This document shows positions 1 to 7,510 of a DNA stretch of 18,222 nucleotides, piece after piece. The translations under genes were made by a program, and so were the position numbers. This stretch comes from an uncultured Flavobacteriales bacterium. Its GTDB lineage: Bacteria > Bacteroidota > Bacteroidia > Flavobacteriales_D > Sanyastnellaceae. Location: the NCBI GenBank assembly GCA_937890245.1, contig CALACF010000444.1, positions 1 through 18,222 on the forward strand, given 5' to 3'. The notes beneath the pieces are model-generated. The model did no database searches and had not been told where the DNA came from. It saw only the letters and a list, made by a program, of their open reading frames with translations. Within the stretch, counting starts at the first letter, position 1, and the number at the start of each line of letters is the position of its first letter.

Positions 1-776
1 ACGTCGCGGGTGGTACCGGGTGTAGCCGATACGATGGCCCGGTCTTCTTGGAGCAAGGCATTGAGCAAGGTCGACTTGCCGCGATTGGGCGCGCCCAGAA
101 TGACAACGGGGACCCCTTCTGCGATGGCGCGGCCCGTTGAAAAGCTGCCGATCAGCGTGTCGATTCTGGCGAGCAGGTCGGTCAGCAGGCGGCGGTATCC
201 TTGCCGATCGGCGAACTCGACGTCTTCTTCCCCAAAGTCCAGTTCGAGCTCCATCAGGGCTGCGAACGAGATGAGTTGCTCGCGAAAGGAAGCGATTTCG
301 GCTGAGAATCCGCCGGACAGTTGTTCCACCGCGAGGCGGTGTGCGCCAGCGTGTTCGGCGTGGATCAAGTCGCCGATGGCCTCCGATTGGGCAAGGTCTC
401 GCTTGCCGTGAAGGAAGGCGCGCTGTGTGAATTCTCCTGGAAGGGCCATTCGGCACCCTGCCTCGATCAGCATTTCGAGCAGGCGCTGCTGAATGAAAGG
501 ACTGCCGTGCACGTGACATTCCACGATGTCCTCTCCGGTGAAGGACGCAGGCCCTGCAAACGGAAGGAGCAGCGCCTCGTCAAGGACCTGATCTCCGTCG
601 AATAATTGGGATAAAACCACGGAACCCGCTTGGGAGCGATCCCATGATCGGCGGGAAAAGCCCTGAACGATCGACCAGGCCGAGGGGCCTGAAACGCGCA
701 CCACGGCGATGCCTCCGATCCCGTGGGGAGTGGATAACGCGCAAATAGTTTCGCCGTCGAGGGGGTGGTTTTCCAT
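1..776 (-). CDS. mnmE: tRNA uridine-5-carboxymethylaminomethyl(34) synthesis GTPase MnmE, N-terminal part
   Basis: The reverse strand from the ATG at 776 stays open for 258 codons to the window edge, so the C-terminal part is missing. MnmE acts with MnmG in the cytoplasm to modify the wobble uridine (U34) of certain tRNAs. Visible parts are the folate-binding N-terminal domain (residues 1 to about 118, opening MENHPLDGETICALSTPHG and containing SFTGEDIVECHVHG), the start of the helical domain with FTQRAFLHGKRDLAQSEA, and the start of the inserted G domain. The G domain shows P-loop GAPNRGKS (residues 228-235) and switch motif TPGTTRD at the edge. The P-loop has Arg where the familiar enzymes have Ala (GxPNAGKS), which still fits GxxxxGK[ST]. 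The C-terminal Cys-containing tail lies outside the window. It is divergent from sucD with 100 bp between starts. Identification is firm; the start matches the usual MnmE N-terminus. Confidence 0.96.
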   Translation of the reverse strand, partial: MENHPLDGETICALSTPHGIGGIAVVRVSGPSAWSIVQGFSRRSWDRSQAGSVVLSQLFDGDQVLDEALLLPFAGPASFTGEDIVECHVHGSPFIQQRLLEMLIEAGCRMALPGEFTQRAFLHGKRDLAQSEAIGDLIHAEHAGAHRLAVEQLSGGFSAEIASFREQLISFAALMELELDFGEEDVEFADRQGYRRLLTDLLARIDTLIGSFSTGRAIAEGVPVVILGAPNRGKSTLLNALLQEDRAIVSATPGTTRD

Positions 777-780
777 GTCC

Positions 781-788
781 GAAAAATA
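781..788 (-). promoter_or_regulatory. Candidate -7 promoter box of mnmE
   Basis: On the minus strand this reads TATTTTTC, one mismatch from the Bacteroidota -7 consensus TAnnTTTG. It ends 4 nt before the mnmE ATG, so a transcript would begin at or next to the start codon. No clear -33 TTG is visible. The same spacing recurs at other genes in the window. Confidence 0.35.
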
Positions 789-826
789 GTCGCGAATCGC
801 AACGCTGAAGACATGCCACCCATCCT

Positions 827-834
827 TACTTTTG
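827..834 (+). promoter_or_regulatory. -7 promoter box of sucD (TACTTTTG)
   Basis: TACTTTTG is an exact match to the Bacteroidota primary-sigma -7 consensus TAnnTTTG, 42 nt before the sucD ATG. It is followed by CCGCGC, like other boxes in this window. I see no good -33 TTG at the usual distance. The match, orientation and position in a divergent gap support it. Confidence 0.55.
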
Positions 835-876
835 CCGCGCGCAAACCCGCGCACCAATTCACCATACCCCCACCCC

Positions 877-1758
877 ATGAGCGTTCTGGTCAACAAAGAT
901 TCTCGCATCATCGTCCAAGGATTCACCGGCAGCGAAGGCACCTTCCACGCCGGCCAAATGATCGATTACGGAACGCCCGTAGTAGGCGGTGTCACCCCAG
1001 GGAAAGGTGGCCAGATGCATTTAGACCGGCCCGTGTTCAACACGGTATCAGACGCTGTGAATCAGACGGGCGCAGATGTGAGTATATTATTTGTTCCACC
1101 CGCATTTGCCGCAGACGCCATTTTGGAGGCCGCAGACGCCGGCATCAAGGTGATCGTTTGCATCACCGAGGGCATCCCCATTGCCGACATGGTGAAGGTG
1201 AAGGCCTCGCTCGACGGACGGAACGACTGCCGCTTGATTGGCCCAAACTGCCCTGGTGTAATGACCGCAGGTGAGGCAAAGGTGGGCATCATGCCCGGCT
1301 TCATCTTCAACCCGGGTCGCATTGGCATCATCTCGAAGAGCGGAACGCTCACGTATGAAGCTGTCGACCAAATCACCAAAGCTGGCTTAGGCCAATCCAC
1401 AGCGATCGGTATCGGCGGCGATCCGATCATCGGCACCACGACGCTCGACGCGGTTCAGCTCCTGATGGACGACGCAGATACCGATGGAATCATCATGATC
1501 GGTGAGATCGGTGGTGACCTCGAAATCAAAGCTGCTCGTTGGATTGAAGCCCACGGCACCAAGCCCGTCGTCGGATTTATTGCTGGCGTCACCGCTCCCA
1601 AAGGCCGCACCATGGGCCACGCGGGAGCCATCGTTTCAGGCGAAGAAGAATCCGCAGAAGCAAAAAAGAAGGTCTTGCGCGCGTGCGGAGTCCACGTTGT
1701 GGACAGCCCCGCTCACATTGGATCGAAGATGGCGGAAGTCCTCGGCGTCCAAGCCTAA
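877..1758 (+). CDS. sucD: Succinate-CoA ligase (ADP-forming) subunit alpha
   Basis: 293 residues, the usual length for SucD. With the beta subunit SucC (not in this window) it converts succinyl-CoA, ADP or GDP and phosphate to succinate, CoA and NTP in the TCA cycle. The N-terminal CoA-binding Rossmann domain is visible (QGFTGSEGTFH near residue 14, VGGVTPGKGG, then ITEGIP), followed by IGPNCPGV (121-128), SGTLTYEA and GIGGDPI. The active-site phosphohistidine is His248 in GRTMGHAGAI. I chose the ATG at 877, matching the family start MSxLxxKxxxxxxQGFTG; an in-frame upstream start at 832 would add 15 unsupported residues and begin inside the -7 box. It is a single-gene unit, convergent with the kinase downstream with only 4 bp between stop codons. 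Confidence 0.97.
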   Translation: MSVLVNKDSRIIVQGFTGSEGTFHAGQMIDYGTPVVGGVTPGKGGQMHLDRPVFNTVSDAVNQTGADVSILFVPPAFAADAILEAADAGIKVIVCITEGIPIADMVKVKASLDGRNDCRLIGPNCPGVMTAGEAKVGIMPGFIFNPGRIGIISKSGTLTYEAVDQITKAGLGQSTAIGIGGDPIIGTTTLDAVQLLMDDADTDGIIMIGEIGGDLEIKAARWIEAHGTKPVVGFIAGVTAPKGRTMGHAGAIVSGEEESAEAKKKVLRACGVHVVDSPAHIGSKMAEVLGVQA

Positions 1759-1762
1759 AGGC

Positions 1763-2401
1763 TTACAACCTCACCTTGTGAACCCCGGGCTTCCAAGGCC
1801 GGGCGAGCAAGCTGAGCAGCGCATTCAAATCTTCTGAAGAGGCAACAAAATCAAGCCCCCCCGTGTCCACCCACAAGACACGGCTGCCGCGCGCATGGCG
1901 AAAATGCCCCTCGTAAGCGCGTTCGATTTGATCGAGATAACTGTCCTGGATGGTCTGCTCGTAATCGCGGCCACGCGCCTGGATTTGCTCGCGCTGGCGG
2001 TCTCTTCCCGGCCGCAAATACAACACCACTTCTGGCCGCGGCAACTGCGCGATCATCAAGTCGAACATGTTCTTAAACAGCGCAAACTCGTCCACAGGCA
2101 AGTTGTTCTTTGCAAAGAGCAGGCTCTTTGAAAAGACGTAGTCCGAAACCAAGGCGCCTTGAAAGAGGTTGCGGCTGTCGACCGCGGCTTTCATCTGATG
2201 GAATCGCTGGGCGAGGAAGCTCAGCTCCACGGGAAATCCGTAGCGCTCAGGTTCATCGTAAAACTTCTCGAGAAAGGGATTGTCTTCGAAAGGCTCGAGA
2301 ATAGGCATAACGTTCAATTCCCTTGCCACGGCTGCCGCCAGCGTGGACTTGCCCGCGCCAATATTGCCCTCTACGGCGATGTGCTTGTACAGAATTTTCA
2401 C
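1763..2401 (-). CDS. Deoxynucleoside kinase, paralogue 1 (SDY-motif subfamily)
   Basis: 212 residues of the dNK/dCK/dGK family, which phosphorylates deoxynucleosides at the 5' position in cytoplasmic salvage. The P-loop GNIGAGKS is at residues 12-19, an acidic substrate-site segment EPFEDNPFLEKFY at 36-48, and the lid RGRDYEQ at 143-149. Where classic members carry D/E-R-S/T (general base plus Arg), this protein has S86-D87-Y88, so the Arg is replaced by Tyr. From memory this DY form is typical of the Bacteroidota kinase encoded next to folK, so it may be a subfamily trait rather than damage. Substrate preference cannot be read from the sequence. The start is GTG at 2401, with no closer ATG. 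It lies 32 bp downstream of folK on the same strand, so the two are probably cotranscribed. A divergent second paralogue sits at 11160-11783. Confidence 0.9.
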   Translation of the reverse strand: MKILYKHIAVEGNIGAGKSTLAAAVARELNVMPILEPFEDNPFLEKFYDEPERYGFPVELSFLAQRFHQMKAAVDSRNLFQGALVSDYVFSKSLLFAKNNLPVDEFALFKNMFDLMIAQLPRPEVVLYLRPGRDRQREQIQARGRDYEQTIQDSYLDQIERAYEGHFRHARGSRVLWVDTGGLDFVASSEDLNALLSLLARPWKPGVHKVRL

Positions 2402-2433
2402 TTGACCTGCTTCAAAATTAGCCCCATCGAAAT

Positions 2434-2943
2434 TTAGCCTTGCCGCAATTTTTTCAACGCCTCCCCTACCGCCATCGAAGCACCAGGAATTTCTACGCGA
2501 CCCGCTATCTCCGCCAAGCCGCCCAGCACAAAATCGCGCTCGAGCAGGCGAGGATGCGGCAAGATAAGTTCCGGGGCGGCACCGTCAGCCAGTAATGAGC
2601 ATTCCAATTCCGGCCACAACAACAAATCGAGGTCGATGGTTCGCGATGCGTATCCTCCATGATCTCGCTGGTGACGAACACGCCCCAGCGCACGCTCGAT
2701 GTGGAGCAGCTCGGCCATCACAGCTTGCGGATCCGCTCCGCGCAAGACTTCGACGCCTACCACCTGATTCAAAAAGGCCGGCGTACCTGGAGCCATGCCT
2801 ACGGCAGTCGTTTCAACAATGGCGGACTGGCTCAGCATACGACCGATCTTCGACTGCAATGCCGCCCGTGCCAAGGAGAGTCTATCCGATCGCCCCCCCA
2901 AATTTGAGCCCAAGCCGATGAATATTTCTATGCAGGTGTTCAC
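2434..2943 (-). CDS. folK: 2-amino-4-hydroxy-6-hydroxymethyldihydropteridine diphosphokinase
   Basis: 169 residues, typical for HPPK, which transfers pyrophosphate from ATP to 6-hydroxymethyl-dihydropterin in folate synthesis. Family marks are GLGSNLG (10-16), FLNQVV (58-62), ERALGRVR (83-90), the HPPK signature RTIDLDLLL (101-109) with the two metal-binding aspartates D104 and D106, and the C-terminal LPHPRLLERDFVLGGL. The start is GTG at 2943, immediately before NTCIEIFIGLGSN, the expected N-terminus; no in-frame ATG precedes it. It leads a probable two-gene unit with the deoxynucleoside kinase and is divergent from sppA, with 35 bp between the starts. I could not identify a convincing promoter box for it in that gap. 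Confidence 0.96.
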   Translation of the reverse strand: MNTCIEIFIGLGSNLGGRSDRLSLARAALQSKIGRMLSQSAIVETTAVGMAPGTPAFLNQVVGVEVLRGADPQAVMAELLHIERALGRVRHQRDHGGYASRTIDLDLLLWPELECSLLADGAAPELILPHPRLLERDFVLGGLAEIAGRVEIPGASMAVGEALKKLRQG

Positions 2944-2966
2944 AGTGCCGGAAGTTCGCCCACGAT

Positions 2967-2974
2967 TACTTTAG
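2967..2974 (+). promoter_or_regulatory. Candidate -7 promoter box of sppA
   Basis: TACTTTAG differs from TAnnTTTG at one position and ends 4 nt before the sppA ATG, which would give a leaderless or nearly leaderless mRNA. No clear -33 element is visible. The gap to the divergent folK is only 35 bp, which limits where else the promoter could be. Confidence 0.35.
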
Positions 2975-2978
2975 CCGA

Positions 2979-4886
2979 ATGTCATTTGGTAAAAACATCC
3001 TGTCGAGCATGATCGGCACCACGCTCGCCCTTCTCATCTCCGGTGGAGTTCTCATTATTTTTCTCGTTGCGGCAATGGTCGGCGGTTTGGTCGACGCATT
3101 TGGCGAAGTAGAAGGCGGCAGTAGTTTTGACGCCGACATCGAATCTGGAAGCGTCCTGCATTTGACATTTGATGATGGCATTGTTGAGCGAGGCTTGGGC
3201 CAATCCTTCACCGTCAACTTCAACGACTTCTCTCCAGAGAAGACCATGGGACTCAACGACCTACTCGCTGACTTGGAGCGCGCGGCCGCGGATGAGAACA
3301 TCCTCGGCATCTTGCTCGAAGTCAATGGTGTCGGTGGCTACCCTTCGACTTTGGGCGAAGTCCGAAAGGGGCTGCTCAAATTTAAAGAATCCGGGAAGTG
3401 GATTGTTTCATGGAGCGAGACGCAGAGCCAGAAGGCGTATTGGCTGAGCTCGATGGCGGACGAGATGCTGTTGCATCCCGAAGGCATGGCCGATATCCTC
3501 GGCTTGAACCTCGAAACCACTTACTTGACAGGTTTGCTCGAGAAATTGGGCGTAGAGATGCAAGTGCTTCGCGGCCCCAACAACCTGTACAAAAGTGCTG
3601 TTGAGCCCTACACCCGCAAAAGCATGAGCGAGCCCAATCGTCAGCAGCTTCAGGCTTTGCTTGAAGATTTTTGGTCGGAAATGCGCAGTGACATCGCCAG
3701 CTCACGCGACCTCAAGACGGAACGTCTGGACGAAATTGCCAACGGCATGCTCCTTAGGTCTGCGCAAGCGGGCATTGATCTAGGTCTCTATGATGCGCTG
3801 ATGTACGAGGACGAATTGGTCGCATTGCTCGAGGAAAAAGGCGTGTCGATCGACAGTGACGACGAGCTAGAACTGGTGAGCTTTAGCCGATACCACAACC
3901 CGAACGCCATGGGCGACATGCTGGCAATGGCAATGATCGCCCTGGAAGACGCCGATGACACCGATAAAACCAAGGATGATAAAGAGAGCGAAACCGACGA
4001 TCTTGCTGAGGCAGTTGATGCAACCCACATCGCCGTGGTCTATGCAGTGGGAGGCATACAGAGCGGAGAGGGCGACGATCAAACCATCGGCTCTGCACGC
4101 ATCGCACGGGCCTTGCGTGACGCACGCCTGGACCCAGAAGTGGGCGCTGTGGTACTGCGCGTGAATTCCCCGGGTGGGTCGGCACTTGCCAGCGATGTGA
4201 TCTGGCGTGAGACCGTCAAATTGCGAGAGGCCGGCAAGCCTGTCGTGGCAAGCATGAGCGACCTGGCTGCATCGGGGGGATACTACATCAGCTGCGCTGC
4301 CGATAAAATCCTATGCCAACCCAATACCATAACGGGGAGCATCGGCGTCTTCGGCATGATTCCGAACATGAACGGCTTGCTCGAGGGGCATCTCGGCCTG
4401 CGCTATGATAACGTCAAACTTCACGATCATGCCGACATGTTCAGCAGTCACTCAAATCTGGATGCCGAGGAGCGCATCGTCATGAATGGCGTCATCAGCG
4501 ACATCTACAACGACTTCATTTCTCGCGTGGCTGAAGGCCGCGGGATGACCATCAACGAAGTCGACGAAGTAGCCCGCGGGCGGGTTTGGACTGGGCAAGA
4601 CGCGCTTGAAATCGGGCTGGTCGATGGCTTTGGAGGGCTACAAGACGCAGTGAAAGCCGCTGCTGAATTGGCCTCAATGTCGAACTACGAACTCGTCGAA
4701 TTGCCTGAAGTTCAGGACCCATTTGAAGCCTTCATGGAGGACTTGATAGGGGTGCAGCATGCGACCGTTTTGCAAGAGTTGGTGGGCTTGACCGATGCTG
4801 ATTTGGCGCCGTTGCAACAGGTCCAAGAGATTTTGCATGGGGACCGTTACCAGAGTCGCCTCCTGCTGAACTTCAACGTGAACTGA
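2979..4886 (+). CDS. sppA: Signal peptide peptidase SppA, 67 kDa type (S49 family)
   Basis: 635 residues, matching the long two-domain SppA of E. coli type. It is a membrane-anchored serine protease with a Ser/Lys dyad that degrades cleaved signal peptides. An N-terminal membrane segment spans about residues 12-38. The N-terminal S49 domain carries the catalytic Lys205 in NLYKSAVEPYTR; the C-terminal domain carries VNSPGGSALAS (395-405) and the nucleophile Ser432 in SDLAASGGYYIS, followed by TGSIGVFG. Between the domains, residues 323-347 form an acidic, lysine-containing stretch rich in Asp and Glu that looks like a flexible linker. Both catalytic residues are present, so it should be active. 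It converges on the secreted protein downstream with a 15 bp gap, in which I see no clear terminator. Confidence 0.96.
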   Translation: MSFGKNILSSMIGTTLALLISGGVLIIFLVAAMVGGLVDAFGEVEGGSSFDADIESGSVLHLTFDDGIVERGLGQSFTVNFNDFSPEKTMGLNDLLADLERAAADENILGILLEVNGVGGYPSTLGEVRKGLLKFKESGKWIVSWSETQSQKAYWLSSMADEMLLHPEGMADILGLNLETTYLTGLLEKLGVEMQVLRGPNNLYKSAVEPYTRKSMSEPNRQQLQALLEDFWSEMRSDIASSRDLKTERLDEIANGMLLRSAQAGIDLGLYDALMYEDELVALLEEKGVSIDSDDELELVSFSRYHNPNAMGDMLAMAMIALEDADDTDKTKDDKESETDDLAEAVDATHIAVVYAVGGIQSGEGDDQTIGSARIARALRDARLDPEVGAVVLRVNSPGGSALASDVIWRETVKLREAGKPVVASMSDLAASGGYYISCAADKILCQPNTITGSIGVFGMIPNMNGLLEGHLGLRYDNVKLHDHADMFSSHSNLDAEERIVMNGVISDIYNDFISRVAEGRGMTINEVDEVARGRVWTGQDALEIGLVDGFGGLQDAVKAAAELASMSNYELVELPEVQDPFEAFMEDLIGVQHATVLQELVGLTDADLAPLQQVQEILHGDRYQSRLLLNFNVN

Positions 4887-4901
4887 TTTCGACCACCGAG
4901 C

Positions 4902-5492
4902 TCAGTCGGGTACAGGTGCACCGCCACCGGCGTAACGCTTGGCGAACGTGAGCATCACCACAGAATCCGAGTAGACCATTTCGAGGTCGAAGCTGTTAAG
5001 ATCACAGGCGCCGAACATCTCGTCGCCTGTGCCGTCGAACTCGTCGAAGGACGACTCGTGGATGTACGCCTCGTTGCTGCCATCGCCGCCATCTAAAATC
5101 CAACCGTGGCTCGCCACGACAACCACGTTCCACGAGCACAGCGCCCCGGAAAACGTAGGGTAAACATTGAACCCCGTGAGCAAAGAGCTCAAATCTCCGA
5201 CGCCTACTAGCAAGTCATCGGGGTAATTGAGGTTGTAGACATGTGGCTCGAAAAGACCGTAATAGCCGAGGAAAGAGATCAGTACTTCAATATTTGCGTA
5301 GTACGAGACGAATCCGGTGTTGGCTATGGTCAGCTTTTTCTTAAGCAGCAAATAATCCGCTGGATCGAGGCATTCGCACAATCCTTCACCGGGCACGACG
5401 TAGGTGGTCTGCGCGGTGGCCACCAATGGCAGCCAGAAAATCGCCAACAGGCCCGTGCAAACGTAGAAATTCTTGACTTGTGCGAGGAGCAT
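4902..5492 (-). CDS. Secreted protein of unknown function with Sec signal peptide
   Basis: 196 residues that I do not recognise. The N-terminus has a signal peptide: a Lys at position 7, a hydrophobic core (VCTGLLAIFWLPLV, 11-24) and an Ala-Thr-Ala cleavage site before Gln28. The mature part is acidic with no further membrane span and contains four cysteines: a CxC pair (39, 41), Cys119 and Cys163, which could form disulfides. Short segments such as ECLDPADYLLLKKKLT and the Asp/Gly-rich region 131-166 match no family I can name. No C-terminal sorting domain of the type IX system is apparent. I chose the ATG at 5492 because it gives a proper signal peptide; an upstream in-frame start at 5657 would put about 55 unlikely residues across the start of the divergent neighbour. 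It is a single gene, convergent with sppA. Confidence 0.75.
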   Translation of the reverse strand: MLLAQVKNFYVCTGLLAIFWLPLVATAQTTYVVPGEGLCECLDPADYLLLKKKLTIANTGFVSYYANIEVLISFLGYYGLFEPHVYNLNYPDDLLVGVGDLSSLLTGFNVYPTFSGALCSWNVVVVASHGWILDGGDGSNEAYIHESSFDEFDGTGDEMFGACDLNSFDLEMVYSDSVVMLTFAKRYAGGGAPVPD

Positions 5493-5509
5493 GGTACAGC
5501 TTAAGCACA

Positions 5510-5517
5510 AGAAGATA
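5510..5517 (-). promoter_or_regulatory. Weak candidate -7 box of the secreted-protein gene
   Basis: On the minus strand it reads TATCTTCT, sharing TATCTTC with the boxes of fabD, hppA and etfB but lacking the final G. It lies 17 nt before the ATG at 5492, within the 87 bp divergent gap to the DUF3078 gene. Offered only as a likely location. Confidence 0.25.
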
Positions 5518-5563
5518 GTGACTTCTTCGAGAGCAAGCCTTTCAATCCGTGCATTACGCGTAC

Positions 5564-5571
5564 TTTCTTTG
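5564..5571 (+). promoter_or_regulatory. Candidate -7 promoter box of the DUF3078 gene
   Basis: TTTCTTTG differs from TAnnTTTG only at the second base and ends 8 nt before the ATG at 5580. It lies in the divergent gap 5493-5579. Confidence 0.3.
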
Positions 5572-5579
5572 TAATCGTA

Positions 5580-6548
5580 ATGAAGCAACTGATTGCCATC
5601 CTCCCCCTGTTCGTCGCCACTTTCACTGCGAACATCCATGCCCAGGACACGTTTCAAAAGCTCGAACAGAACGTGTTGTCAGTTGACGAAAACCCCGTGG
5701 ATTCTGCCGCGACGACATCGGGTAAAGTGGGATTGAATTTGAGCCAGACGGCCCTGGCCAATTGGGCTGGCGGCGGACAGAGCAGCGTGGCTTTCACCGG
5801 GCTGTTCAACCTCAAGAACGACGTAGAACACGGCAAGGTTTCCCACGGCTACCAGATTGACGGAGCCCTGGGCCAACAAATTCAAGGGGGCCAGTGGATC
5901 AAGACCGATGACCGCTTTTCAATGTCTGCCCGCTACTCCGTACAGACGAAAGCTGACCTCCGCTTGGCGGCCCTACTGGATTTCCGCACGCAATTCTTGC
6001 CCGGTTACGCCATGGTCGACGGAGCGCCCGACAAAGCGCAAGTCATTTCTGACTTTCTGTCTCCTGGTTACGCCATTCTGGCCCTCGGTTTGACGCCCCC
6101 CGAGGCCGAGCATTTCAAGTTTTTTATCGCGCCGCTGACTTACAAATTGACCGTAGTCCGAAATGAAGAGCTCGCTGCCGCCGGTACATTTGGCGTCGAG
6201 CCCGGCGAAAACAGCCGATCGGAAATTGGCGGATACATGCGCTTCTGGTTCACCGCTCACGTCGCTGAGGGTGTGGATTGGGAAAGCCAATTGGACCTCT
6301 TTTCAAACTACCTCAACCAGCCGGGCAACATCGACATCAACTTCTCGGGATTGCTCTCGCTGAAGGTGAATGACTGGCTCGCCACAACGATCAGCTCACA
6401 GGTCATTTACGACCACGACGTAACGCTCGAAAAAGAAGCCGCCACCACGGAAACCATCGACGGCGTGCTCGTGGAGATTCCCGCATTGCTCGGACCTGGA
6501 ACACAATTCAAAGAAGTGCTCTCAATTGGCATTTCGATGGCGTTCTGA
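5580..6548 (+). CDS. DUF3078 domain-containing probable outer-membrane protein
   Basis: 322 residues. The signal peptide (residues 1-21, ending IHA) is followed by Gln22. The mature protein resembles the DUF3078 family found in Bacteroidota: LNLSQTALANWAGGGQSS early in the domain, FNLKNDVEHGK, LLDFRTQFLPGYA, ISDFLSPGYAILALG, FFIAPLTYKLTVV, GVEPGENSRSEIGGYMRF, LDLFSNYLNQPGNIDINF and a C-terminal QFKEVLSIGISMAF ending in Phe. The many short alternating hydrophobic segments and the terminal aromatic residue suggest a beta-barrel in the outer membrane. No function is established to my knowledge. The ATG at 5580 is the natural start because the signal peptide begins there. The next gene, fabD, starts 28 bp downstream but seems to have its own promoter box. 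Confidence 0.88.
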   Translation: MKQLIAILPLFVATFTANIHAQDTFQKLEQNVLSVDENPVDSAATTSGKVGLNLSQTALANWAGGGQSSVAFTGLFNLKNDVEHGKVSHGYQIDGALGQQIQGGQWIKTDDRFSMSARYSVQTKADLRLAALLDFRTQFLPGYAMVDGAPDKAQVISDFLSPGYAILALGLTPPEAEHFKFFIAPLTYKLTVVRNEELAAAGTFGVEPGENSRSEIGGYMRFWFTAHVAEGVDWESQLDLFSNYLNQPGNIDINFSGLLSLKVNDWLATTISSQVIYDHDVTLEKEAATTETIDGVLVEIPALLGPGTQFKEVLSIGISMAF

Positions 6549-6563
6549 ACGCGTCAAAACCGA

Positions 6564-6571
6564 TATCTTCG
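6564..6571 (+). promoter_or_regulatory. Candidate -7 promoter box of fabD (TATCTTCG)
   Basis: TATCTTCG followed by CCGCC ends 5 nt before the fabD ATG, implying a leaderless transcript. The identical octamer, followed by CGCC, precedes hppA and etfB in this window. A TTC rather than TTG lies 18 nt upstream of it. Confidence 0.45.
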
Positions 6572-6576
6572 CCGCC

Positions 6577-7470
6577 ATGAAAGCAATGGTATTCCCCGGA
6601 CAGGGCTCCCAGTTTCCCGGCATGGCCCAGGACCTTTACGACAGCCACGACTCTGCGCGGCTGCGCTTTGAAGAGGCTGCCGACCTCCTCGGATTTGATA
6701 TTTCCAAGGTGATGTTCACGGGTTCTGCCGAGGACCTTAAGCAGACCAATGTCACCCAGCCCGCCATTTTTTTACACGCGGTCATCCTGGCTGAAGGCCT
6801 TCGCAACACAGGCGCCTTTGATGCTGACTTCGTCGCAGGCCATTCGCTGGGCGAGTTTTCTGCCCTCGTCGCCGCGGGCGCACTCAACTTTGCCGACGGA
6901 CTCAAGCTCGTGGCCCAGCGTGCCGATGCCATGCAAGCCGCCTGCAAAGCGGTACCATCCACCATGGCTGCCATTCTCGGTCTCGAGGACGCGGTCGTCG
7001 AAGAAATCTGTGCTGCACAAGACGGCATCGTCGTACCAGCCAACTACAATTGCCCGGGACAGCTGGTGATCTCAGGAGAAACTGGCGCAGTGGAGCAGGC
7101 CTGCGAAGCGCTCAAAGAAGCAGGCGCTCGTCGGGCGCTGATGCTGCCTGTGGGCGGTGCTTTCCACTCACCTTTGATGGAGCCGGCCCGCGCCGTTCTC
7201 GAGCAGGCCATCGAAAAGACGCCACTCAAAGCGCCCCAATGCCCAATTGTCCAGAATGTTACGGGCCGAGCTGAAAGCGATCCCGCCGTCATCCGCACAC
7301 AACTTGTAGCCCAGCTCACCGCCCCTGTGCGCTGGACACAAACCATGGAGACCCTCCTCGCCTCTGGTGTAACGAGCATCACAGAAATAGGCCCAGGCAA
7401 AGTATTGCAGGGGCTCTTCAAGAAGGTAGATAGAAGTTTGGAAACCGCTTCAGCGGTCTGGACTCAATAA
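6577..7470 (+). CDS. fabD: Malonyl-CoA:acyl-carrier-protein S-malonyltransferase
   Basis: 297 residues, close to the usual length of about 290-310. FabD moves malonyl from CoA to the acyl-carrier protein, supplying the elongation unit of type II fatty-acid synthesis in the cytoplasm. Visible are the N-terminal FPGQGSQFPGM (6-16), QTNVTQPAIF, the nucleophile Ser90 in GHSLGEFSAL (88-97), Arg115 in QRADAMQ that binds the malonyl carboxylate, and His197 in GGAFHSPLMEPA. The C-terminal ITEIGPGKVLQGL is also typical. I chose the ATG at 6577 (MKAMVFPGQG); an upstream in-frame start at 6526 would overlap the preceding gene. It is not in a fab cluster here: no acpP, fabH or fabF is adjacent. It converges on the coiled-coil gene with a 40 bp gap. 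Confidence 0.97.
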   Translation: MKAMVFPGQGSQFPGMAQDLYDSHDSARLRFEEAADLLGFDISKVMFTGSAEDLKQTNVTQPAIFLHAVILAEGLRNTGAFDADFVAGHSLGEFSALVAAGALNFADGLKLVAQRADAMQAACKAVPSTMAAILGLEDAVVEEICAAQDGIVVPANYNCPGQLVISGETGAVEQACEALKEAGARRALMLPVGGAFHSPLMEPARAVLEQAIEKTPLKAPQCPIVQNVTGRAESDPAVIRTQLVAQLTAPVRWTQTMETLLASGVTSITEIGPGKVLQGLFKKVDRSLETASAVWTQ

Positions 7471-7510
7471 TCGAACCCGGGAAGCACCGTCAGGAATTTA
7501 TATCGGCCAA

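Noticed and set aside
467..865. A 132-codon minus-strand open frame with an ATG at 865
   Set aside because: It overlaps mnmE in a different frame; the mnmE frame reads as an unmistakable MnmE, so this one is spurious.
1751..1764. Inverted repeat AAGCC-TAAA-GGCTT spanning the stop codons of sucD and the convergent kinase
   Set aside because: A 5 bp stem without a T-tract is too weak to call a terminator, although its position between convergent genes is suggestive.
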